DNA from: a virus
Strand: one strand, 5' to 3'
Virus record (IMG/VR): IMGVR_UViG_3300021225_000102
Coordinates: 1 to 36,550 of that record
Length of the DNA stretch: 36,550 bases
Position numbers and translations under genes: made by a program. Positions within the stretch are counted from its first letter, which is position 1. Every line of letters starts with the position of its first letter. The notes under the pieces were generated by a model. That model did no database searches, was not told the DNA's origin, and was given only the letters and a program-made list of their open reading frames with translations. Of the stretch, positions 1 through 9,100 are shown one piece after another.

Positions 1-1746
1 TGTTGCTGGTAAAGCAAAATGTTGGAACTCATTATATGTACCTGGCTCACCTTCCATTTCTTCTAGCATTTCAACTTGTTTATTGCCACCTGCTTCAGTA
101 ACAAATAAACCAATACCCACAGGATTAGAGAAGTGAGCTAAAACACTACCTACATTCATGGTTTCTTTTACGGCAAAAGACGCAAAATCTTTTAAAGAGT
201 AATCCGAAAATGACAATTCTGGATTTTGTTTAGCAAACTTAAGAGCCCTTTCTTCTTGTTCTTTTTTGCTACCTAATGCTACATTGCCCCAAAAACCGGT
301 TACTTCTTCAGCAATAGGAGATTCTTTGTCAAATAGATAAGCCATACCGTTTATAACCCCAGCCATAGAGGTATATTTTGTACCCCAATCTAAAGCCCCT
401 TCAATACCGGTAGCAGCAGTTTGAAATATTTGATTTCCAGATTCAATTATATTACTAATACGGCCCCAGTCTCTATTAAAACTATCTGCGAGATTTTCAT
501 AATCATTAAATTTCTCATAAGTTTTAGCTAATTCTGTATTTATATCCGTTTGTCTTTCAGAAAAATATTTAAAATAGTTTAAATTATTATTATACTCTTT
601 TATTAATTCTTCAGGAACAGGCAGGTTATCTTTAGCTAATTGATTAGCTGTTTCACTTATTTTGTCTAATTTAACAAAATTTTGGTATTTAAAATCTTCT
701 AATGCTTCCTCTTTCTTTTGATTTTTTAATATTGTAGCCTCAGCTTTTGCTACTTCATTTTTACTAAACGTTTTTATTATATCTTTATTAGTAGTTCCAG
801 CTTTATAAAGACCCCCTTTAGGAGCATAATTTTGATTTACAAAGTCTTCGTTAGCATCAAACCACTCTTGCTCTTTTTGTATAATAAGGGCTTTTTCGTT
901 ATCTTGTTGTCGTAATTTTATAGCTAAATCATAAATACTATTTTCATCAATAACCGGCTCTGGTATTTCATATAAAGGGTATTTTTTATTTTGTATTTTC
1001 CATGCTTCTTTTTTCTTTTTTAATTCCTCCTTAGCTTTATCGCTGTATTCTTTATTTATTGACCAATTCTTTTGCCAGCGATCCGGTAAATCAAACTTTC
1101 CATCACTAAGAGTACCTAGAGTGGCTGCATCTACAATAGTTCCCGCATATATTGCAGCAGCTCCTTTTACTTTCTCAAAAAACGTATTCCCATTTATTTC
1201 GTCTACAGCCTTTTTGCTTTGTTCTTCTTTTTCAGATGGATTTAATCCAATACTACTTATATACTCATTTGCTTTATCAAATACTACTTTATTTTCTGTT
1301 AAAAGCTTTTTATTAGTTCTTTTAGCCTCCCTCGCTTTTAATGCAGCCTCGTCTATTTCAAGTTGTTTTTTTTCTTCTTGTAATTTTTTTGCTCTTTCTT
1401 TTTTATATTCTTCAGATAATAGCATTTCTTTACCGCTCACCGCAGGTTGTGCAAGTTTTGTACCTACAAATGGATCAGTACTTGGCGTAAATGTTGGTTT
1501 AACCTCTTCTATGGTTTCTTTAACAACAGGAGTTTTCTTTTTTTCTGGTGTTGTGGCAGTAGTTTTTTTAGTTGTAGTGTCCACCCCTAAAAGCTCAGCC
1601 CCAGACTTTACTTTAGTTGTTTTTGGCTTTGGTTTATACCCATTTTTTTTAACTATAGCATCAAAGGAGGTTTTACCCTCCTTCGCCATTTTAGTAATTT
1701 GATCGTATGTAATTATGTTACCTGAACTGTCTATGTATTCAAACAT
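1..1746 (-). CDS. Large internal virion (ejection-type) protein, 3' end beyond window
   Basis: An open frame runs without a stop from an ATG at 1746 to the left edge, giving the first 582 residues of a longer protein. Residues about 30-75 are rich in Lys, Thr and Pro. From about 100 to 420 it is largely helical and charged, with many Lys/Glu/Gln stretches. The last visible part is more hydrophobic (VGSVLAHFSNPVGIGLFV). No catalytic motif is seen in the visible part. It follows two smaller internal-protein candidates at the end of the tail gene run, which is where podovirus-like phages keep DNA-ejection or cargo proteins. The role is inferred from position and composition; I do not recognise a named family. 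The leader is A/T-only with no Shine-Dalgarno sequence. Confidence 0.8.
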   Translation of the reverse strand, partial: MFEYIDSSGNIITYDQITKMAKEGKTSFDAIVKKNGYKPKPKTTKVKSGAELLGVDTTTKKTTATTPEKKKTPVVKETIEEVKPTFTPSTDPFVGTKLAQPAVSGKEMLLSEEYKKERAKKLQEEKKQLEIDEAALKAREAKRTNKKLLTENKVVFDKANEYISSIGLNPSEKEEQSKKAVDEINGNTFFEKVKGAAAIYAGTIVDAATLGTLSDGKFDLPDRWQKNWSINKEYSDKAKEELKKKKEAWKIQNKKYPLYEIPEPVIDENSIYDLAIKLRQQDNEKALIIQKEQEWFDANEDFVNQNYAPKGGLYKAGTTNKDIIKTFSKNEVAKAEATILKNQKKEEALEDFKYQNFVKLDKISETANQLAKDNLPVPEELIKEYNNNLNYFKYFSERQTDINTELAKTYEKFNDYENLADSFNRDWGRISNIIESGNQIFQTAATGIEGALDWGTKYTSMAGVINGMAYLFDKESPIAEEVTGFWGNVALGSKKEQEERALKFAKQNPELSFSDYSLKDFASFAVKETMNVGSVLAHFSNPVGIGLFVTEAGGNKQVEMLEEMEGEPGTYNEFQHFALPAT

Positions 1747-1761
1747 ATATCTATTGTTTAA

Positions 1762-3339
1762 TTATTTTTTTACTTTTTTTGCCGCTTTAGTTGAAGCACT
1801 TTCTAATGCATCTTTCATTTCCGCATATGTTTTATTTTTAGCTATAAGTGTACCACCTACACTTGTTGAAACATTATAAGTTCCGTCATCATTTATTTCA
1901 ACAACTCCTGACTGTTTAGTTCCATTAAAATAAACCGGTACTTTATCAATAGACCCATTGCCTAATACGTCTTGTACAGTTGTCCCTGTATTTGCTGCTA
2001 CATATTGTGTTCCGTTTTTCCCGCTCTTACCTGGCTTTTTTACTACTTTTTTAACAACCTCGGTTTTAACGGAGCCATCGTCGTTTAATATAGGGGTGAA
2101 TTCATATTGTTTAGTTAATAAATTTTTTTGGATCATGATATGAGCCAATTCAGCCATGTCTGTTTGGTCTTTGGTTACCGTGCTTATATCTCCTTTTTTA
2201 AGTTTACCAAATAAATTTTGTATTTTTTTAATTTCTTCTTTATCTGCATCGGTAACATCTTTGTCATCAGCCATTGCCGCAAGCTTAGGTTCAAGTATAT
2301 TAAAGTATAAGCTTTTTACAGATAATTCATGATCAGCCGTTGATTCAGCAAATATTTCTTTTTGTTTGAATACCCATTCTGGAGTAAAGATTTTAGCCAT
2401 ATCATTTCTTTGAAAAAATGTTCTAGTTGAATTTGTAACAACTCCATTTGTAGTTACAATATCAGTATCTTGATAAGCTTCCCCATTAATTATTTTTCGC
2501 CCTTTATATTCTGTACCTTGATCACCTGTAAACTTAAATGATTCATTTAAAACACCTGTAGGCACTAGTTTTCCATCTTTACCTGTTTTTGTTTTTTCCC
2601 ATATTGTGGCTTGACTTGCATTATAGGCTATACCCTCATCTTCGGTATTAGGCACTTTTAAAATAACACTTGAGCCTTTTGTTTGTATTTGCTTTATAAT
2701 ATTATCTCCAATAGTTAAAGGCGTAGTTTGGCCCTCGATCTCCCAAGACATAGAATTCTCCATTTGTTTAGTTTCATCATTATATATACTTGAAAAACTA
2801 GTTTTTTTAAGTTTTGGATTCATACCAGTTGCCGCTTTAAGTGGTTCTATAATCTCAGGTAAATTAAAAAATCTATCTATAGATCCTGCTGTTCCAAAAT
2901 CTTTTTTATAATCATCTTCAAACCCAGCCCCAACCGACGCAAGTGTTCCAATATAAGCTTCTACTCCACCCGGTGATAACTTCAAAGCATTTAGTTCTGT
3001 TTTTTCATCTTGAGTCATGCCTCCTTTTGCTTCTAAAAGCCCTAAATCACTTACTCTAGTAAGATTTTCATTAAATGTTTTTGAAAAGTCTATTTTTGTA
3101 TTTTTATTTGATACGGCGGCGGCATCTTTTTGATATGCTAAAGCAGTTGCAGCGGCTTCTCTTTTTTCTCTATCCTGTTGTTCTTGTTCTTTTTTTCGCT
3201 CTTCGGCATTAGCCTTCATTAGAGCTATATAGTCTGTACTTGTTTTGCTTACTATATTAGTTATATTAGCTGTAAGATCCCTAAAGTGCTGCCCAGTTTG
3301 TGTGTCTACGTATCCAGTTGGATTTGCATATTCTCCCAT
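1762..3339 (-). CDS. Putative internal virion protein (525 aa)
   Basis: The N-terminal 90 residues contain a charged coiled-coil-like segment (EERKKEQEQQDREKREAAA). The middle (about 95-430) is mixed alpha/beta with no recognised enzyme motif, and the C-terminus is Lys/Ala-rich, ending KAAKKVKK. It sits between the 248-aa T7 gp14-like candidate and the very large helical protein at the left edge, with gaps of 21 and 15 bases, so the three look like one co-expressed internal or ejection protein set. Function is inferred from position. It might instead be a structural protein of the tail interior. The basic tail could contact packaged DNA. Confidence 0.75.
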   Translation of the reverse strand: MGEYANPTGYVDTQTGQHFRDLTANITNIVSKTSTDYIALMKANAEERKKEQEQQDREKREAAATALAYQKDAAAVSNKNTKIDFSKTFNENLTRVSDLGLLEAKGGMTQDEKTELNALKLSPGGVEAYIGTLASVGAGFEDDYKKDFGTAGSIDRFFNLPEIIEPLKAATGMNPKLKKTSFSSIYNDETKQMENSMSWEIEGQTTPLTIGDNIIKQIQTKGSSVILKVPNTEDEGIAYNASQATIWEKTKTGKDGKLVPTGVLNESFKFTGDQGTEYKGRKIINGEAYQDTDIVTTNGVVTNSTRTFFQRNDMAKIFTPEWVFKQKEIFAESTADHELSVKSLYFNILEPKLAAMADDKDVTDADKEEIKKIQNLFGKLKKGDISTVTKDQTDMAELAHIMIQKNLLTKQYEFTPILNDDGSVKTEVVKKVVKKPGKSGKNGTQYVAANTGTTVQDVLGNGSIDKVPVYFNGTKQSGVVEINDDGTYNVSTSVGGTLIAKNKTYAEMKDALESASTKAAKKVKK

Positions 3340-3360
3340 GTTATATTAAAGTATTTGCTA

Positions 3361-4107
3361 TTATTCTTGCCCTTTTTTCCAAGCCGCATAACCTGTGCCA
3401 GTTGCCTGTGCAATACTGCCTAATGCACTAATACCCGAGGTTATTGCTCCAGTCTGATCAGCTTGTGCTTGTGCTGCTTGTTGGGCAGCAATACCGGCTA
3501 ATCCGGCTGTTCTGTCAATTTCTTGTTGTTGTCTGTTTTCAGTAGCACTAAATACAAATTGTTTACCAGCCACTTCAGCATTTTGTACTCTTTCTGCTTC
3601 AGATAATTGAATACCTTGTAGTCTTTGAGCCTCTGCCATTTTTGCTTGTTGCATTTGCTGTTGCCCTTCTGCTCTCAATTTTTCATTCTGTGCTTCTTGT
3701 TGTTCAATAGAAGCAGATATGCCTTGTTTACTTTTTAATGCTGCTTGGGCTAAAGCGGTTGCTCCACCTGCGCTAGCTCCTGTATCTCTAAGTGTATCTA
3801 ATGTGTTTGCTAGTGATAAGTCAACTTGTTCTGCCTCAAATTTAGCTGCTTGAGTTGCCACCCCTAAGTTTGCATATGGATTACTTATCATACCAGACAA
3901 ATCTTTTGCCATATTACTAAGGTTTTTTACATTAGCATATGGATTAATTATGGCTTGTCTGTTTTTTTCTAATTGAGCTAATTTAGCTAATTGTTTTCTT
4001 TTTTCTCTTTCAGCTCTTCTTTTTGCCGCGGAAGCAGAAGCAAAACCAAAAACTGAACTGGCTACAGAGAGACCTGCTCCTATAGACCCGGCTACTATCA
4101 TTGACAT
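3361..4107 (-). CDS. Small alpha-helical internal virion protein (T7 gp14-like type)
   Basis: This is a 248-aa, Ala/Gln-rich helical protein. A hydrophobic small-residue N-terminus (about 4-28, VAGSIGAGLSVASSVFGFAS) is followed by a basic stretch, two NPYAN motifs (about 56 and 77), a long Gln/Glu/Ala coiled coil (about 130-215) and a second hydrophobic C-terminal segment (about 220-240). Hydrophobic ends around a long coiled coil are typical of podovirus ejection proteins that enter the host envelope, such as T7 gp14 and P22 gp7. The order after the nozzle and before larger internal proteins agrees. No enzyme motif is seen. The start is an ATG 3 bases after the upstream cupin gene's stop. 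Confidence 0.75.
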   Translation of the reverse strand: MSMIVAGSIGAGLSVASSVFGFASASAAKRRAEREKRKQLAKLAQLEKNRQAIINPYANVKNLSNMAKDLSGMISNPYANLGVATQAAKFEAEQVDLSLANTLDTLRDTGASAGGATALAQAALKSKQGISASIEQQEAQNEKLRAEGQQQMQQAKMAEAQRLQGIQLSEAERVQNAEVAGKQFVFSATENRQQQEIDRTAGLAGIAAQQAAQAQADQTGAITSGISALGSIAQATGTGYAAWKKGQE

Positions 4108-4110
4108 AAT

Positions 4111-4584
4111 CTATTCGTTTAAAAGTTTATATTCTTTAAATTCATCGTACGATTTCCACGTAAGTAAATTTTCTAAAGTTTCTATATCTGTTATATTATC
4201 AGGGTTAGGATATACATTAACAAAAACACTATCCTCAAGCGCATGTAGAACTCTTTTTGTTCCCATTGGCGCAGTAACATAACAAGGTGCAATATAATGA
4301 TTAACGCCTTCACTGGTAGCTATTTCGAGTTCACCACTGAGCAAAAACCAAGTATGTGATATCTTATACATTTTCCCAATTACAAAGCCTCCTTTGCGCA
4401 TAAACATCTCCCTAACATATATACCTTCAGAGAAGGAATGCTTCAACGGGAAAGTGCCATCATCTCCTTTGGCAATACCAGGTAGGTCACTGCTTAATAA
4501 AGCTTTTTCAAGGTGATCCACTATATCCATGAAGTCACCATTTATTAATCCTTGTTCTGGCTTTAGTGTTATATCTCTATCCAT
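4111..4584 (-). CDS. Cupin-fold protein in the tail gene cluster
   Basis: The 157-aa protein has a central beta-rich region (about 55-130) with cupin spacing: SHTWFLLSGELEI supplies the first His and the Gly turn, and RVLHALEDSVFVNVYP supplies the second His. Cupins are small beta-barrels that often bind a metal ion or a sugar-like ligand. The ATG overlaps the stop of the 518-aa tail protein by one base (TAATG), so translation is coupled to a structural gene. A virion role such as a tail component, or a modifier of host glycans, is possible; the sequence does not decide. Not all cupin metal ligands are evident, so a non-catalytic barrel is equally likely. Confidence 0.7.
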   Translation of the reverse strand: MDRDITLKPEQGLINGDFMDIVDHLEKALLSSDLPGIAKGDDGTFPLKHSFSEGIYVREMFMRKGGFVIGKMYKISHTWFLLSGELEIATSEGVNHYIAPCYVTAPMGTKRVLHALEDSVFVNVYPNPDNITDIETLENLLTWKSYDEFKEYKLLNE

Positions 4585-6140
4585 TAATATGAAGATTCTA
4601 CATATCCTAACGACACCGCAAATAGTTCATTTCTACTATTAGGTGTTCCAAAAATACTATTATTTATTAACATAGAAACATTTGCATAATATCCTTTAAT
4701 ACCACTAATTGATTGTCCGAATACAACATCACCTGCCCCGGCCGCGGTATTATTTACAATGTTTGCAAAGTATTTATTTTCTTTTTTCTTGAAGTTATTA
4801 ATGGCTATTTGAGTTTCTAAGTTAGCCAATGTATTTGCTTGAGTACTATAAGCAATATCTACTGCACTATCCGTATCGGTTATTAAGTTTAACGATTGCC
4901 AGCCATTTGTTCCTTCGTAGTTTATAGTATTAAATGTTTTGCATCCTGATACTTCTGGATTAAATACAAACGCAATATTAGAATTGTAGACAGTACCATA
5001 GAAGCTTCCTCGGTATACATTGTTTACATAATGTCTCCATATGTTACCTTCTTTAAAAGTAAATGTTTCGTTTCTTAAACTTTTAATAACTTCAGGTTTG
5101 TATGTATATCTACTAATCCATCCTTTCGTATCCTCATCAAAAGCTAATGTTTCATAACCACTATTAGCCGGGAATTGCATAGATAAGATATATTGCTTAT
5201 TGTGCATATCCCATCCACCTACTACAAATCCATTATTGCTAACGCTAGATAAATTATCTCTAAAATAATCAAGCATACCATATGCGGATATTTCAGTTAT
5301 ACCATCTTGAGATAATCTTAATACTGCATTCTTTGTTCTATCTGTAAAGTATTTTCGATACCCATACATTGCAAAGCTTTCAGGGTTAGTGCTAATGCCA
5401 TAATTTCCACCATAAGCTTGTATTTGACCTATAACTTGTGCTGATGACGTAGTCACTGGGCTACCTTCCGCGGAATATATTGCATTTTTATCAATCAACG
5501 CCTGACTAACTTTGCCCTCTTGGAATATAATAAGGTTGGTATCTTCTGCATAAAGCTTTTGTATAGACCCATTTGCAGGATCCACAGCTTTTGTTATGTC
5601 TACCCCAACCGAAAATTCATTAGTTCTATTAACACCTGTTCTTGAGTTAAATATACCTGAATATATCATAGAATTGGCTAAATGTTGTTGCTTAACAACA
5701 TCATCTACTATATAAGCTTTCACCCCAAAATCAACAGTAGTATTATTATAACCACCTCTTATCCTAGCCTCTTCAATGTACCAATCTTCGTTTTCTACTT
5801 CTGCTGCTGCATAAGCCGCTGGTATATATGTAAAGTTGGATAGTGGCCCAAACGTTAATGTAGTACCTCCTGTTAATATGGCATCTAATGGAGTTGTTAA
5901 ATAAATTGTATTACCATCTACACTATATACAAAATTTGTTTTAGCATTAACCCCAGATGACCAGGATATTTTTTTGCCTACATTTATTTTAGCGTTAGCT
6001 TCTTCTAATGTTATAAATTCATCTCCTATTGCTCCTCCTGATTCGGCTACTTTACTGGTTGTATTAACAACTTCAGTAACTTTTTTCATCTTCTTTAGCC
6101 AGAAAGAGTTAAAATATTTTATTTCTAGTGTTGCAGCCAT
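4584..6140 (-). CDS. Tail nozzle/muzzle-associated structural protein (518 aa)
   Basis: It carries motifs I associate with the C-terminal half of large nozzle or stabilisation proteins in marine and Bacteroidota phages: ARIRGGYNNT near residue 126, SGIFNSRTGVNRTN near 160, then ISTNPESFAMYGYR and LRLSQDGITEISAYG near 240-290. The protein is beta-rich throughout, with no signal peptide or membrane segment. It lies 33 bases downstream of the 2180-aa protein, whose start resembles the N-terminal half of the same kind of protein, so the two probably assemble together in the tail. The family link is from remembered patterns; the split into two genes is inference. Confidence 0.75.
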   Translation of the reverse strand: MAATLEIKYFNSFWLKKMKKVTEVVNTTSKVAESGGAIGDEFITLEEANAKINVGKKISWSSGVNAKTNFVYSVDGNTIYLTTPLDAILTGGTTLTFGPLSNFTYIPAAYAAAEVENEDWYIEEARIRGGYNNTTVDFGVKAYIVDDVVKQQHLANSMIYSGIFNSRTGVNRTNEFSVGVDITKAVDPANGSIQKLYAEDTNLIIFQEGKVSQALIDKNAIYSAEGSPVTTSSAQVIGQIQAYGGNYGISTNPESFAMYGYRKYFTDRTKNAVLRLSQDGITEISAYGMLDYFRDNLSSVSNNGFVVGGWDMHNKQYILSMQFPANSGYETLAFDEDTKGWISRYTYKPEVIKSLRNETFTFKEGNIWRHYVNNVYRGSFYGTVYNSNIAFVFNPEVSGCKTFNTINYEGTNGWQSLNLITDTDSAVDIAYSTQANTLANLETQIAINNFKKKENKYFANIVNNTAAGAGDVVFGQSISGIKGYYANVSMLINNSIFGTPNSRNELFAVSLGYVESSY

Positions 6141-6173
6141 ATTTTATAATCACTTGTTTTTTTATATTTTTAA

Positions 6174-9100
6174 TTATCCGTTGTCATAAACAGTATCATA
6201 ACTCCATGCTCCTAAATATTGTATTAATGGTCTTCCATATACACCAGGAGTGTTCATATTCTCTTTTACGAATCTAACAGAAAACCCGTATGTTTTAACA
6301 TCGTCTCGATCCCAGTCACTATATAAGGTATCTGACGCTTTACCTACTCTAAAAAACCGATATTTTTTAGTAAAACCTTCATTTTCATAATATGTTGTCC
6401 AATAGTTTGCCTCCATATTTCTTCTGCCAAATCCCATTCCTTCTGCCCCTGTTATTCTAAGCCCATTACCTATTGCGGTAAATCCAAGATTGTCATTACT
6501 AGCCGGCGTAGTTTCTGTTGGCCAATGTGCTGTGCCTATTTCTCTCCAAAGAAAACTTGAACGGTCTAAATTACCAACAATGCCATATCCAAGATACCCT
6601 GCTTTTCTTAAAAGCAAAAATTGATCAAAATCAGGGTCAGATCCATAAGGTATCATCCATCCGTAAGGAGCAAGTCTATTGCTAGGGATATTTACATTAT
6701 TTGGATCTCTTGTAGTATAAAAATTGTATAATTTACCATATGTTTCTGAATTAGTTAGATCATTATTATAATCACAATATGCTCCGGTTGTTAAATTATT
6801 CCACTCGTTATGAGCAGTAACGTTTGGTATAGGGGTGCCATCTCTATATTCAGTACCATTATAATTTTTTGTGGTCCAAACATTACGATATACTTTAGGT
6901 GCATTGCCTTCTTTGTATGCAATATTTACATAAGTTGACTCTAAATCAGTAAATAAACCAGCGTCCCAACAAGTTTGAACATTAAATTTAACTTCTGTGC
7001 CTTGATTAACGTCTACGTGTACTTTTCCTTTTTCATTTAAATTCATGCAATATAATGGAGTGCTTGAAACTTTTCCAAGTAACAATGAGTCCGCAACACC
7101 AACTCCTTTCATATTTTGATCCGTTTGAGTTTGTACAACATAAAATTTATCCGCAACTGGCGGTTGCCATTTTAACAAACACGTTTCATCTCTATATAAT
7201 TGTCTTATAGAATTACCAAACTTTGTTCTAGCCCATAATTGTCCTGAATTATCTTGTGACTGTTTAATTATAATAATATCATTAACAGCTAATGTATTTC
7301 CAGGGGTGGAAGGGTTAAATCTAAATGTTGTATTATTTGTTACCGTTTCTACTCTGCCAATTTCTACAGCGGCGGATGGAGATTTTACTCCCGCGGGCAC
7401 TTTCCAAACAGTCATACCAGGAGACATATTGTCATTTACATTATATACACGTTGAATATTTGGTGTTTGAATACTGTTAATTAATTGATCATTATAAGGT
7501 GCTCCAAGAGCTCCAAAAGTTATTATTTGAGAGCCAGAAGGACCTGCTGTTACAACGGTTGTTTTATACATTGTAGAACTAAATGTTAATCTTGTTCTAT
7601 TGTCTTGCAAATGGAAAGGTATACTATCTAAATAAGGAGTAGCTCTTTGGTATGAACCATTAATAATGGTATCCAGCATCCCTGTTTTATATTCATACGC
7701 CTCGTTTGTTATAGGAGTTGTATCATTAAATATAAACTTTGGAGGATTTGTAGGGGTTATAGTTCCACCCCATGTACCATCATAATAGAAATTAGCATCG
7801 TGCACATAAACCATTGCATTGGCTCCTACAGAATCAAGAGGGGCAGTACAACCTGTACTAGTATCAACTAAAACTAAAGTTAAAGCCCATTCATAATCTA
7901 CGCCGTCTTGTGGAGCAGTTGTTGTAAATGAAGTCATTCTAAACCCTTTTTCGTCTTCAGCACAATCTAATTTTATTGCTAAAAAGTTTTCTCCATATTT
8001 TCCTGCTTTTGGTGCTGGATGAGGGTCTACTGGGTAATTGTTAATTATACCAGAGTTAGTTGGATTAGTAGTTATTCCTGATTTATATCTATCAGGGAAA
8101 TTTGAATTTATAGTACCTGTATCAAAGACATTATTATCATCAATTATCCTACTCCATGTATTTGTATTAGGTTGATTATTAGTTGCTGCTGGGCGTCTCC
8201 ATAAATAAGCTAATAATGACGCTTCTTGTATAGTTCCATTAGTAGCAGATGTGGTGCCTCCTAAAACTACGGTCCATCGCAATGTTCCTTTTTTAAAACC
8301 TACAGTGGCAGGTAATGGTGATGATGGAGTAGGTAAATTTTGTATATTTACGGCTGTTTCAATATTAACAAATCTTTGGTAATTTCGGGTGGTATTTGTG
8401 CCAAATTCAAAAGAACCAAGAACAGGAGTTGCAGGCAATTGATCTCTGGCTGTAGTATTTCCTAAAACATTAACAGACGTGTTATTTAATAATGGTTCTT
8501 TACCTACATATACTACACCGTATTTAACATTTGTAGTGCTAAAAGGAGCAGTTAGCCCAGTAGGCGTAGTAATTGGACTACAAACTCCACCAGTATTGCT
8601 TTGGTTATATAAGAAATTATTTTCTGTAATATAAGGTTTTATTTCACTATTAACAGGAGGAGGTAAAACATTAATGACTACTTTTGCAACGGTATATAAA
8701 CTTGTGCCTCCTCTAGCATTATCAGTTGGAGTTCCTTCATTAATCCCTGCGGTGGTTGTAGCGTCAGTTAATTTTACTATTATTTCGTATGAGTCATAGT
8801 CTTCTAATTGCACTCCATTTGCAACTCTTAATGCTCCTGTTAAATTATTTATTGAAAACTTATTAGAGTCATCAGAAGTTTCTATTTCCCAATATAACTC
8901 TTCTTGATTAGCAGAAACGGTATACGCTCCATTAACCCCTGTTAATGTATCTATGTTTATATCACTCGAAGTAATATTATATGTTAGTATGCCCTCGCCG
9001 TCTTCTATAATTGGTTGTGCATTACCTAATTGAACCCTATCTACTATTGAAAAAGTGTAATAATTAATAGATCCAGGTATTTGATATTTAAACTCTATAG

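Noticed and set aside
1121-1702. 193-aa plus-strand open frame
   Set aside because: It is antisense to the long minus-strand internal-protein gene that is open from 1746 to the window edge; its sequence is Ser/Phe/Leu-rich as expected for a mirror of Lys/Glu-rich coding.
1-1746. crAss-like giant virion RNA polymerase as identity of the left-edge gene
   Set aside because: The visible 582 residues lack any DxDGD-like catalytic motif or other polymerase feature; the helical, Lys/Glu-rich composition fits an ejection protein better.
6250-6915. Diversity-generating retroelement target in the FISUMP (lectin-like) domain
   Set aside because: Lectin-like domains are classical targets, but no reverse transcriptase gene and no second near-identical template repeat was seen in the window.
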